Below, piece by piece: positions 1 to 7,351 of a DNA stretch of 34,929 nt (position 1 is its first letter; each line of letters opens with the position of its first letter). Source of the stretch: an uncultured Bacteroidia bacterium. GTDB lineage: Bacteria > Bacteroidota > Bacteroidia > Bacteroidales > UBA932. A program made the position numbers and the translations under genes. The stretch lies in NCBI GenBank assembly GCA_902766255.1, contig CACXCS010000058.1, positions 1 to 34,929 of the forward strand. Reading direction: 5' to 3'. The notes below the pieces were generated by a model. That model did no database searches and had not been told where the DNA came from. It worked only from the letters and a program-made list of their open reading frames with translations.

Positions 1-23
1 ATCCTTCTTTTCCGATAAATGCG

Positions 24-31
24 CAAATATA
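24..31 (-). promoter_or_regulatory. Bacteroidota -7 promoter element, outward from the left edge
   Basis: Read on the minus strand this is TATATTTG, a full match to the Bacteroidota -7 consensus TAnnTTTG. It lies just past the uppS stop codon and points out of the window, so it should drive the next leftward gene. In Bacteroidota the gene after uppS is commonly bamA (inference; it is not in the window). Confidence 0.5.
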
Positions 32-36
32 CGGAA

Positions 37-717
37 TTATTTGACTTTTCCGAAACGTCTGTCCCGTGAAGCGTACTCCCGCAGCGCGTCCAGGTACTGT
101 TCCTTTCTAAAATCAGGCCAAAGTGTCGGGGTAAACACAAATTCCGTATAAGCGAGCTGCCAGAGCATATAATTGCTGATGCGTTCCTCGCCTGAAGTGC
201 GGATCAGAAGGTCGGGGTCGGGTATTCCGGCAGTAATCAGATAGTCGGCGATGTCGGAGCCGCCCTCGACGGCCATGCGCTGGGCGGCCTGGCGTATATC
301 CCACTTGCCGCTGTAGCTGAAAAAGATGATAGCTGTCATGTTCTGCCCTCCGGCAGTGGCGTCTTCCATGTGTTTGATCTCGTCCTTGAGCCGCTGTGAT
401 ACACGGCTGAGGTCTCCCAGAACCCGGAAGCGTATACCATTGTCCAGGAAGGTCTTGAGCTCATTGCGCAAACTCCTGAACATAAGGTCCATTAGCCCGA
501 GGACCTCGGTCTCGGGACGGTTCCAGTTCTCTTCTGAGAAGGCAAAGAAAGAAACGTATTTTATCCCCCACTCCACGCTGGCCTCCATGACGGCGCGCAC
601 GCTCTCAACTCCTTCAAAGTGCCCGAAGATGCGGTCCTTGCCGCGCTGGCGGGCCCAGCGGCCGTTGCCATCCATTATAAAACTGACGTGCAGCGGAACT
701 ATTTCAGGTTTGTCCAT
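37..717 (-). CDS. uppS: Isoprenyl transferase (undecaprenyl diphosphate synthase)
   Basis: Cis-prenyltransferase that condenses isopentenyl diphosphate units onto farnesyl diphosphate to make the C55 lipid carrier for peptidoglycan and surface glycans; cytoplasmic, membrane-associated. The protein is 226 residues. The first conserved block FIMDGNGRWARQRG (residues 13-26) carries the catalytic Asp16. The C-terminal block PDPDLLIRTSGEERISNYM and the WQLAYTE segment are the diphosphate-binding and dimer regions of the family. Between SGKWDI and LIRTSGE the spacing is about 11 residues shorter than in E. coli UppS, which accounts for part of its short length. It starts 4 bp after the nadK stop, so nadK and uppS are probably co-transcribed. 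Conserved residues are intact and I expect an active enzyme. Confidence 0.96.
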   Translation of the reverse strand: MDKPEIVPLHVSFIMDGNGRWARQRGKDRIFGHFEGVESVRAVMEASVEWGIKYVSFFAFSEENWNRPETEVLGLMDLMFRSLRNELKTFLDNGIRFRVLGDLSRVSQRLKDEIKHMEDATAGGQNMTAIIFFSYSGKWDIRQAAQRMAVEGGSDIADYLITAGIPDPDLLIRTSGEERISNYMLWQLAYTEFVFTPTLWPDFRKEQYLDALREYASRDRRFGKVK

Positions 718-721
718 ATTA

Positions 722-1534
722 TTATTCGGTGTGATTGCGCAAGTCCCCGCCCCACATCAGTCTCGACTTGAGAGCGCCGATGAAATTGGATCCGCCCAGC
801 ACTACCCGGCTTATGGCCCCGGGAACGGCGTTGACCGTAAGCACTGAAGATGCAGGCACATCATAGCCCCGGTTGTCGGCTGTGAGACGTATGCTTTCAT
901 CCCTGGACCGGAACGATACGCGGATAACCGCACTATCTGGCACTACCAACGGGCGGACGTTCAGGTTATGAGGAGCTATAGGACTTATAATCAAAACTTT
1001 AGACTCAGGCAAACAAATCGGGCCACCCGCACTTAACGAATACGCAGTAGACCCTGAACTGGTGGCCACAAGAAGGCCGTCAGCCCAGTAAGTGGGAAGG
1101 GGTCGCGAGTCCACCTCGACGTCTACGCCAAGCATCGCGGCACCCTTGCGCAGAAAGCAAATCTCATTGAGGGCAAGCTGTGGGCCGTCCCCGCCGCTAA
1201 GTCCCTCGACCCGCACCATTCCGCGGCGCTGGAAAGAGAAATCCCTGCGGACGAGAGCATCAGCTACATCTTCGGGCTTGTTCTCGGACAGGAATCCCAA
1301 ACGGCCGAAATTAACTCCCAGTATCGGAAGGGATGCCTCCACTGCCAGAGCTGCGGCCGAAAGAAACGTGCCGTCCCCGCCGAAACTCAGGAGCATGTCA
1401 GTTGACTCGCGCACATCCTCGCGGCAGCGTACAGGATAGACTTCAAAACCAGCTGCACCAAGCTCCGCAAGGAGGCCAAGTACCCTGGGATCGAGTTCGA
1501 GGCGGTTATCTTTTAAAAAATAAGCCAGATTCAT
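722..1534 (-). CDS. nadK: NAD kinase
   Basis: Phosphorylates NAD to NADP in the cytoplasm. The ATP/NAD-binding motif GGDGT lies at residues 52-56, followed by LGVNFGRLGFLS, the SSGSTAYSLSAGGP block and ISPIAPHNLNVRPLVVPD, all diagnostic of the family. The start is taken as the ATG at 1534 (MNLAYFLKD), giving 270 residues; an in-frame TTG four codons upstream is possible but lies within the promoter element at 1544-1551. It is divergent from pdxJ and is followed after 4 bp by uppS, an arrangement common in Bacteroidota. The catalytic block reads ATSSGSTAY where TPTGSTAY is usual; this is a mild variation. Confidence 0.95.
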   Translation of the reverse strand: MNLAYFLKDNRLELDPRVLGLLAELGAAGFEVYPVRCREDVRESTDMLLSFGGDGTFLSAAALAVEASLPILGVNFGRLGFLSENKPEDVADALVRRDFSFQRRGMVRVEGLSGGDGPQLALNEICFLRKGAAMLGVDVEVDSRPLPTYWADGLLVATSSGSTAYSLSAGGPICLPESKVLIISPIAPHNLNVRPLVVPDSAVIRVSFRSRDESIRLTADNRGYDVPASSVLTVNAVPGAISRVVLGGSNFIGALKSRLMWGGDLRNHTE

Positions 1535-1543
1535 ATTCGGCCT

Positions 1544-1551
1544 CAAATTTA
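1544..1551 (-). promoter_or_regulatory. -7 promoter element for nadK-uppS
   Basis: Read on the minus strand: TAAATTTG, a match to TAnnTTTG. Its last base is 9 bp upstream of the nadK ATG, so the predicted transcript has a leader of only a few nucleotides. I see no clear TTTG -33 element at the usual 19-21 bp spacing. Confidence 0.5.
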
Positions 1552-1584
1552 GTACAATATTTCTACTTTTCGGATATTAATTTA

Positions 1585-1592
1585 TAATTTTG
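1585..1592 (+). promoter_or_regulatory. -7 promoter element for pdxJ
   Basis: TAATTTTG matches TAnnTTTG. A weak -33 candidate TTTC sits at 1560-1563, 21 bp upstream. The final G is only 5 bp before the pdxJ ATG at 1598, so the mRNA should be leaderless or nearly so. With the nadK element at 1544-1551 it forms a compact back-to-back promoter region. Confidence 0.55.
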
Positions 1593-1597
1593 CATCT

Positions 1598-2317
1598 ATG
1601 ACAAGATTAAGCGTTAACATCAACAAGATCGCTACGATCCGCAATGCACGCGGAGGCAACATGCCCGATGTAACAAAAGCCGCCCTGGACTGCGAGCGCT
1701 TTGGCGCACAGGGCATCACCGTGCATCCGAGGCCCGACCAGAGGCATATCCGCTACTCCGATGTGCTCGCCATAAGGCCGCTGGTCCGCACCGAGTTCAA
1801 CATCGAGGGCAACCCAATCCCTGAATTCTGCAGCTTGGTAAGTAAAGTCAAGCCTGACCAGGTAACCCTGGTACCCGATGCCCGCGACGCCATCACTTCC
1901 GACGCCGGCTGGGATACCATACGGAACCGCGACTTCCTGAAGGACATGTGCAGTTTGTTCAAGTCCCTGGGTATCAGAGTATCGATATTCGTGGACCCCG
2001 ATCCTGCGATGGTCGAGGGAGCCGCCCTCTGCGGAGCCGACCGCGTGGAACTGTACACTGCCGGATACGCCGCCTCCTACCCCGCCGGGCCGGAGAGCGC
2101 CGTAAAGCCATACCTGACAGCAGCCAGGGCCGCTCGCGAATGCGGTCTTGGCCTCAATGCAGGCCACGACCTCAACCTCCAGAACCTGGCTTACTTCATC
2201 CGCACCATTCCATGGACAGACGAGGTATCAATAGGCCATGCCATTATCTGCGACGCACTATATATGGGTTTGGAGAATACTATCGGCGCATACCTGGCAG
2301 AGATTCAGAAAAAATAA
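1598..2317 (+). CDS. pdxJ: Pyridoxine 5'-phosphate synthase
   Basis: Catalyses the last step of the DXP-dependent vitamin B6 pathway, condensing 1-deoxyxylulose 5-phosphate with 3-amino-2-oxopropyl phosphate to pyridoxine 5'-phosphate in the cytoplasm. The 239-residue TIM-barrel protein begins [20 protein letters not shown], typical of Bacteroidota PdxJ, and this fixes the start. The active-site segment [13 protein letters not shown] (residues 40-52) contains His43 and Arg45, followed by FNIEGNP with Glu70 and, near the C-terminus, the [12 protein letters not shown] histidine segment. It is divergent from nadK. A promoter for the following gene overlaps its stop codon, so it may be monocistronic or lead into the next operon. 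Confidence 0.96.
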   Translation: MTRLSVNINKIATIRNARGGNMPDVTKAALDCERFGAQGITVHPRPDQRHIRYSDVLAIRPLVRTEFNIEGNPIPEFCSLVSKVKPDQVTLVPDARDAITSDAGWDTIRNRDFLKDMCSLFKSLGIRVSIFVDPDPAMVEGAALCGADRVELYTAGYAASYPAGPESAVKPYLTAARAARECGLGLNAGHDLNLQNLAYFIRTIPWTDEVSIGHAIICDALYMGLENTIGAYLAEIQKK

Positions 2318-2318
2318 T

Positions 2319-2326
2319 TACATTTG
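2319..2326 (+). promoter_or_regulatory. -7 promoter element for the ompH-to-transporter operon
   Basis: TACATTTG matches TAnnTTTG and lies immediately after the pdxJ stop codon, 31 bp upstream of the Skp-like gene start. The implied leader is about 25 nt. No convincing -33 element was seen. Confidence 0.5.
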
Positions 2327-2357
2327 CATTCTGCAATTAAAGAAACACACTAATAAA

Positions 2358-2975
2358 ATGAAAAAAATCATTCTCGGCATCATCGCCACCGCAGGAGCGG
2401 CAGCACTTCTGTCCTCCACTTTCACCAGCTGCAACTCCATCAACGGTAACCCCACCAATGAGAAAGCCGATTCCACCGCCGTGGCCGGTTCCATCGTATA
2501 CTTCGACCTGGACCGCGTCCTTGACGAGTACGACATGGCCAACGACCTCCGCAGCGTAGCCGAAACAAAAATAAACAGCATCAACCAGGAAGTCAACCGC
2601 CGCGGTTCAAAACTCGAGAAGGATATCAAGACTTTCCAGGACAAGATCAACAAGGGCCTTATGACCCAGTCCGTGGCAGAAATTCAGGGCAAGAAGCTCC
2701 AGGACCAGCAGAACAGCTTCCAGCAGTATGCCGCCCAGAAGCAGCAGGAAATCGCTGAGGAACAGCAGGTTATGATGAACCAGATCGCCGATGCCATCAA
2801 AACCTTCATCGACGAGTTCAACGCCAAGAAAGGCTATGCCATGATACTCACCACCCAGGGTGACATTCTCCCTGCCCCCGTGGTCACAGCCGACCCTTCA
2901 CTGGACATCACCGACGAGGTCCTCGAGGGCCTCAACGCAGCCTACGTCAAGAGCAAGGCCGAGAATAAAGAATAA
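2358..2975 (+). CDS. OmpH/Skp-family periplasmic chaperone, probable lipoprotein
   Basis: A 205-residue OmpH/Skp-like protein. Skp proteins hold unfolded outer-membrane proteins in the periplasm during delivery to the Bam complex. The start MKKIILGIIATAG is chosen because it begins a hydrophobic signal sequence; a longer in-frame reading upstream overlaps pdxJ and adds no signal. The signal ends FTSC (Cys25), a relaxed lipobox, so a lipidated form is likely but not certain. After the short strand SIVYFDLDRVLDEYD comes a long charged, Gln-rich coiled coil (about residues 55-140), then YAMILTTQGDILP and a terminal helix, the OmpH order. The glycosyltransferase gene follows after 4 bp. The tentacle-like coiled coil and terminal strand support the family; lipidation is inference. 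Confidence 0.85.
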   Translation: MKKIILGIIATAGAAALLSSTFTSCNSINGNPTNEKADSTAVAGSIVYFDLDRVLDEYDMANDLRSVAETKINSINQEVNRRGSKLEKDIKTFQDKINKGLMTQSVAEIQGKKLQDQQNSFQQYAAQKQQEIAEEQQVMMNQIADAIKTFIDEFNAKKGYAMILTTQGDILPAPVVTADPSLDITDEVLEGLNAAYVKSKAENKE

Positions 2976-2979
2976 GTCC

Positions 2980-4101
2980 TTGAAAGTAGCCATACTGTCG
3001 TGTTTTTATCCTTTCAGAGGAGGAGTCGCCCAGTTCAATGCAAGCCTGCTTGAAGAACTGGGCCGCACGCACACGGCAAAGGCTTTCAACTTCACCACAC
3101 AATACCCCAAACTGCTTTTCCCCGGCAAGACGCAACTCGTAGCTGCCGGGGACGGCACTATTAAAGTGGATGCCGAGCCTGTGCTCAGCACCGTAAATCC
3201 AATCTCCTGGTTCAAAGCCGCAAAAGCTATACGCTCCTGGGGCGCGGACATCCTGATACTGCGCTATTGGATGTCGTGGTTCGCCCCTTCGCTGGGAACG
3301 GTTGCCCGCCACGTCGGGCCAGGATGCAAGGTCGTTGCCATCATGGACAACGTAATCCCACACGAGCCGCACTTCTTCGACAAGCCGCTTACCCGTTGGT
3401 TCCTCAAAGCTGTGGATGGGTGCATAACCCTCAGCGACGAGGTCGCTTCCGATCTGCTCCGGTGGAAAAAAGACGCCCTGTTCAAAGTCCTTCCCCACCC
3501 TCTCTACACCCATTTCGGCCAGAAACTGGGCAAGGAGGAAGCACAGCGGCATCTCGGGCTTGAGCCCGGAGGCAAAACCCTCCTGTTCTTCGGCCTAATC
3601 CGCAAATACAAGGGTCTGGACATACTTATCGACGCTTTCGGTCAGTTGCCTGAGGATTACAGGCTGATTGTGGCCGGCGAGCCGTACGGGAGCTTCGAAG
3701 AATACCAAAAGGCCATCGACGCAAGCCCCGCAAAAGACAGGATCCATCTGTATACCAACTACATACCCGATTCGGAGGTCAAATGGTTCTTCTCCGCCTC
3801 GGACGTCACCGTACTCCCCTACCGCAGCGCAACCCAGAGCGGCGTCAATGCTCTTGCCTGCCATTTCGAAGTGCCGATGATAGTCACCGACACCGGGTCT
3901 CTGAGGGCGGATGTAGAGGGCCGCGGCACCGGGATAGTTGTTGAAAACTCCGGTCCTGCGGCCGTCAGGGACGGCATCCTGAAGTTTTTCAGGTCTCCGT
4001 CCATCATGGAAGAATGTATTAAAAACATACGGCAGGAACGCCGGCGCCTGTCTTGGTCCGGATTCTGCAAGGAACTGATACTGTTTACTGAATCAATATG
4101 A
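2980..4101 (+). CDS. Glycosyltransferase family 4 (GT-B fold)
   Basis: A 373-residue retaining GT-B glycosyltransferase that probably moves a sugar from a nucleotide donor to an envelope glycan or lipid; substrate unknown. The N-terminal domain starts KVAILSCFYPFRGGVAQFN, the usual first Rossmann strand with a Gly-Gly loop. The C-terminal donor domain contains FFGLIRKYKGLDILIDAF, RLIVAGEP and SDVTVLPYRSATQSGVNAL, as in GT4 enzymes, though without the usual acidic EGFG segment. The TTG at 2980 is chosen as start because it is 4 bp after the previous stop and directly precedes the first strand; the nearest upstream ATG (2860) would overlap the Skp-like gene by more than 100 bp. The stop overlaps the next start by 4 bp (ATGA), implying translational coupling. 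Confidence 0.85.
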   Translation: MKVAILSCFYPFRGGVAQFNASLLEELGRTHTAKAFNFTTQYPKLLFPGKTQLVAAGDGTIKVDAEPVLSTVNPISWFKAAKAIRSWGADILILRYWMSWFAPSLGTVARHVGPGCKVVAIMDNVIPHEPHFFDKPLTRWFLKAVDGCITLSDEVASDLLRWKKDALFKVLPHPLYTHFGQKLGKEEAQRHLGLEPGGKTLLFFGLIRKYKGLDILIDAFGQLPEDYRLIVAGEPYGSFEEYQKAIDASPAKDRIHLYTNYIPDSEVKWFFSASDVTVLPYRSATQSGVNALACHFEVPMIVTDTGSLRADVEGRGTGIVVENSGPAAVRDGILKFFRSPSIMEECIKNIRQERRRLSWSGFCKELILFTESI

Positions 4102-5267
4102 AACGATACCTGTTTAGCATACTGGTGCTGATGCTGATGCTCCCGCTGGGCGCTTCGGCCCAATGGTACCTTTTCCCGGGCGGACGTCCGGCCAAGGACA
4201 GCACCTCGGTCAAAACTCGAGACAACGTTTTCATTCCGGTTGGAGACACCGAATCCGAATCCGGGGAGTATGCCGAGGAAATTCCGGCAGTCCACGTATC
4301 GCTTATCCTTCCGTTCAAGAGCACCGGCTCGCCGAACAGCAACTTCCTGGACTTCTACAGCGGCATTCTGATGGCAGCAAACACCCTCTCGTCTTCCCAG
4401 AAGCGCTACGAGGTATCTGTCTTCGACTCCACGGTAGGTATGCCGGGCATTGCAGAACTTGAGAAGAGCGACCTTATCATCGGCCCTGTGAGTTATGAGG
4501 ACGTACAGCGCCTGCTGCCCAGGGCAAGGGACAAGTTCATCATTTCTCCTCTTGATCCTAAAGTGGCATCCCTTACCGAAACCCACAATGTAATCCAGGC
4601 TCCTTCAAGCTGGGAGGACCAAGTTGACGAACTAGTCCGCTGGGTAGCCGAAGAAAAGCGCGGCGGCGACGTCATAGTGCTGCTGCAGAGCGCCGAGGAA
4701 GGCAGCGGGCAGATCACCACACGCCTGGCGCTCAAACTTGGCGAGGCCGGAGTTCCGTATAACATTTCGTCCACTCCATCTGCATTCGAGGGCAGGGTTG
4801 CCGGCACCTGCCGTTTTGTCATCGCATCCGAAAACGACGAATTCTGCAGCGCCGCCATCCGCGAGATTGCACTTATGAATATAAAAGGTGGACACAACGC
4901 AGTATACAGCACTTCCCGCCTCAGGTCTCTATCAGACCTCGAGGTTGAGAGTATACATGCTGCGTCCACGCGTATTACCGCAACTTATTACGCCGATCCT
5001 AAAGACCTCAGGGTCAGGCGCTTTGCCGAGCAATACAAGAGTTTGTTCAAGGGCGAGCCCGGGCAGTGGGTATATCAGGGATATGACCTTCTGACCTACT
5101 TTGGCCCCTTGGCCGGCGACCAGTGGGAATCACTCACCCAGAAAGCAGCCGCCACACCAGGCAACGGTCTCCAGACCGATTTCAGCTTCGATGCCAGCGG
5201 CAAGAACAACAACGCTGTACGTCGCCTGCTTTACAACACCAACAATACAATCTCATTAATTCGCTAA
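4098..5267 (+). CDS. Periplasmic-binding-fold (type 1) protein, LpoA/LivJ-like
   Basis: A 389-residue exported protein. A signal peptide (residues 1-21) ends ASA before Gln22. After a low-complexity stretch the type 1 periplasmic-binding fold starts around residue 66 with VSLILPFKS and FLDFYSGILMAANTL, followed by DLIIGPVSYEDVQRLLPRA and, near the end, WVYQGYDLLTYFG. These features recur in Bacteroidota proteins annotated as ABC-type amino-acid binding or LysM-linked proteins, and resemble the C-terminal part of LpoA, an activator of a penicillin-binding protein. No LysM domain and no transporter gene is present here, so a regulatory or envelope role is as likely as ligand uptake. It overlaps the glycosyltransferase by 4 bp and ends 1 bp before trxB. 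Confidence 0.7.
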   Translation: MKRYLFSILVLMLMLPLGASAQWYLFPGGRPAKDSTSVKTRDNVFIPVGDTESESGEYAEEIPAVHVSLILPFKSTGSPNSNFLDFYSGILMAANTLSSSQKRYEVSVFDSTVGMPGIAELEKSDLIIGPVSYEDVQRLLPRARDKFIISPLDPKVASLTETHNVIQAPSSWEDQVDELVRWVAEEKRGGDVIVLLQSAEEGSGQITTRLALKLGEAGVPYNISSTPSAFEGRVAGTCRFVIASENDEFCSAAIREIALMNIKGGHNAVYSTSRLRSLSDLEVESIHAASTRITATYYADPKDLRVRRFAEQYKSLFKGEPGQWVYQGYDLLTYFGPLAGDQWESLTQKAAATPGNGLQTDFSFDASGKNNNAVRRLLYNTNNTISLIR

Positions 5268-5268
5268 T

Positions 5269-6189
5269 ATGGAAAAAGTTAAATGCCTCATCATTGGGGG
5301 CGGTCCCGCAGGATACACCGCCGCTATCTACGCAGCGCGCGCCGCTATCGATCCGGTGCTGTACGAGGGCCTTGAGCCAGGCGGTCAGCTCACAACCACG
5401 ACGGTGATTGAGAACTTCCCCGGATATCCCTCAGGAGTTGACGCAAACGCCCTTATGGCTGACATGCGTGCCCAAGCCGTACGTCTTGGCGCCGACGTAC
5501 GCAGCGGTGTGGTGAGCGCAGTGGACTTTGCCGCTCGTCCATTCAGGATTATTGTTGACGGGAGCACCGAGATTGAAGCCCAGGCAGTCATTATCGCCAC
5601 CGGGGCAACTGCACGTTATCTCGGACTGCCTTCGGAGCAGAAATTCAAGGGCCTCGGAGTGTCTGCATGCGCCACCTGCGACGGCTTTTTCTACCGCCGC
5701 AAAGACGTGGCAGTAGTAGGCGGTGGCGACACCGCCTGCGAAGAAGCTACCTACCTCGCAGGGCTGTGCAATAAGGTATACATGATCGTTCGCCGCGACG
5801 TCCTGCGCGCATCTGCTGCCATGCAGGAAAGGGTCGCCAACACCCCCAACATCGAAATACTCTGGAACTGCAACACCCGTGAAGTACTGGGCGACTCCAA
5901 CGGAGTGACAGGCGCCCGCCTTGAGCGCAAGGACGGAGAAGTATTCGACATAGCAATAGACGGTTTCTTCCTGGCCATTGGCCATCATCCGCAGTCGGAG
6001 CTCTTCGCCCCCTGGATCAAGACCGACGAGGCCGGGTACATAGTAACTGACGGCCGCACCAGCGCCACCAGCGTTGAGGGCGTATTCGCTGCCGGTGATG
6101 TCCAGGATCCACGCTACCGCCAGGCCATCACAGCCGCCGCATCCGGCTGCCGTGCGGCTCTGGACGCCGAAAAATTCCTGATGCAATGA
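5269..6189 (+). CDS. trxB: Thioredoxin-disulfide reductase
   Basis: NADPH- and FAD-dependent flavoenzyme that reduces thioredoxin in the cytoplasm. The 306-residue protein has the FAD motif GGGPAGYTAAIYAARA (residues 10-25), GGQLTTTTVIENFPGYP, the redox-active pair Cys134-Ala-Thr-Cys137, the NADPH-binding GGGDTACEEA just after it, and the C-terminal FAD motif GVFAAGDVQDPRYRQ. Domain order and length are standard for low-molecular-weight TrxB. It begins 1 bp after the preceding gene and overlaps bamD by 4 bp, so it is inside the same transcription unit as outer-membrane assembly genes. Confidence 0.97.
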   Translation: MEKVKCLIIGGGPAGYTAAIYAARAAIDPVLYEGLEPGGQLTTTTVIENFPGYPSGVDANALMADMRAQAVRLGADVRSGVVSAVDFAARPFRIIVDGSTEIEAQAVIIATGATARYLGLPSEQKFKGLGVSACATCDGFFYRRKDVAVVGGGDTACEEATYLAGLCNKVYMIVRRDVLRASAAMQERVANTPNIEILWNCNTREVLGDSNGVTGARLERKDGEVFDIAIDGFFLAIGHHPQSELFAPWIKTDEAGYIVTDGRTSATSVEGVFAAGDVQDPRYRQAITAAASGCRAALDAEKFLMQ

Positions 6190-6980
6190 AAACTTTTACA
6201 ATAAGACTGGGGCTGGCCCTCATGCTCGCCACGGCTCTCTCTGCATGCAAGTCTCAGTACGAACTACTGCTGGAAGGCAATGATTCAGAGGCAAAATACA
6301 CTGCCGCCTTTGATTATTTCAACCAGGGCAAGTATTCCAAGGCAAGCCAGTTGTTCGAGTCGCTGGCAGTCATAACCAGCGGTACCGCCCGCGACGATAC
6401 CGTCCAGTACTACTGGGGCTTGAGCAACTACAGAGCCAAGGATTACTTTACCGCGGAAACCAATTTCGAGCGTTTTACGGAGAACTTCCCCCGTAGTCCT
6501 TTCGCCGAGTCGGCAGCCTTCCTGTACCTTGACTGCCTCTTCCGCGGAACCTACCGCTACGAACTGGACCAAACCCCTACATACAAGACGATTACGGCCA
6601 TCAGCGAGTACCTTATCAATCACCCCGACAGCGAGTACCGCAGCGTGTGCGCCCGCATGCTGGACGATCTCAACGAGCGTCTGGACCGCAAGGCCTATGA
6701 GAACGCCTACCTTTATTATAAAATGGAAGACTACCTGGCCGCCCGTGTGGCCTTGAAGAACGTTCTCAAGGACAACGCCGACAACCGCTACCGCGAGGAT
6801 ATACTCTATTATACCGCAATGTCGTCGTACAATTACGCCAACCTAAGCGTACCGGAGAAACGTAAAGAGCGCTTCCTGGTATTCTACGACGACTATTTCA
6901 ATTATGCGGGCGAGTACCCTGAAACAGCCAGACGCAAGGAACTCGAAAAACTCTACGACAAAGCGAAAGAAAAATATTGA
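6186..6980 (+). CDS. bamD: Outer-membrane assembly lipoprotein BamD
   Basis: Lipoprotein component of the Bam complex that inserts beta-barrel proteins into the outer membrane with BamA. The 264-residue protein has a signal ending ALSAC (lipidated Cys21), then tetratricopeptide-type helical pairs: AAFDYFNQGKYSKASQLFE, QYYWGLSNYRAKDYFTAE and FPRSPFAESAAFLYLDCLF, matching the YfiO/BamD repeat spacing, with further helices rich in Tyr and Glu to the C-terminus. The start overlaps the trxB stop (ATGA). The adjacent rpoZ gene is the usual neighbour of bamD in Bacteroidota. Confidence 0.93.
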   Translation: MKTFTIRLGLALMLATALSACKSQYELLLEGNDSEAKYTAAFDYFNQGKYSKASQLFESLAVITSGTARDDTVQYYWGLSNYRAKDYFTAETNFERFTENFPRSPFAESAAFLYLDCLFRGTYRYELDQTPTYKTITAISEYLINHPDSEYRSVCARMLDDLNERLDRKAYENAYLYYKMEDYLAARVALKNVLKDNADNRYREDILYYTAMSSYNYANLSVPEKRKERFLVFYDDYFNYAGEYPETARRKELEKLYDKAKEKY

Positions 6981-7013
6981 AACTCCCGCACGGGATGCTT
7001 TCGTAATTAAAAT

Positions 7014-7337
7014 ATGGAAAATAAAGTACCCAACAACACTATTACGAGGGATATCAAAGACCTCGCCGCCCCTACGGGCAATATCTACGAGACTGCAGTA
7101 ATCCTGGCCCAGCGTGCCAATCAGATTGCCCTTGCCGAGAAGAAGGAACTCAACAAGCGCCTTGAGGAATTCCGCAACGAGCGCGACACCATGGAAGAGA
7201 CCTTCGAAAACAAAGAGCAGATTGAGATCTCCAAGTATTTCGAGCGCCAGCCCAAGCCCGGTCTGGTCGCCATCTCCGAATTCGAGGACGGCGAACTGTC
7301 GTTCCGCTTTGCAAAAGCTGACGCCAAGGCAGAATAA
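7014..7337 (+). CDS. rpoZ: RNA polymerase omega subunit, Bacteroidota type
   Basis: Small accessory subunit of RNA polymerase that helps beta-prime folding and assembly. The 107-residue protein carries TGNIYETAVILAQRANQIA, the segment that in Bacteroidota corresponds to the omega/RPB6 fold (first helices), followed by a charged helix and EQIEISKYFERQPKPGLVAI. It follows bamD after 33 bp; a small TCCCG-CA-CGGGA dyad lies in that gap. recN starts 14 bp downstream. In many Bacteroidota coaBC (dfp) and a DUF4835 gene lie between rpoZ and recN, but both are absent here. Confidence 0.85.
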   Translation: MENKVPNNTITRDIKDLAAPTGNIYETAVILAQRANQIALAEKKELNKRLEEFRNERDTMEETFENKEQIEISKYFERQPKPGLVAISEFEDGELSFRFAKADAKAE

Positions 7338-7351
7338 ACGGAGCCCGAACC

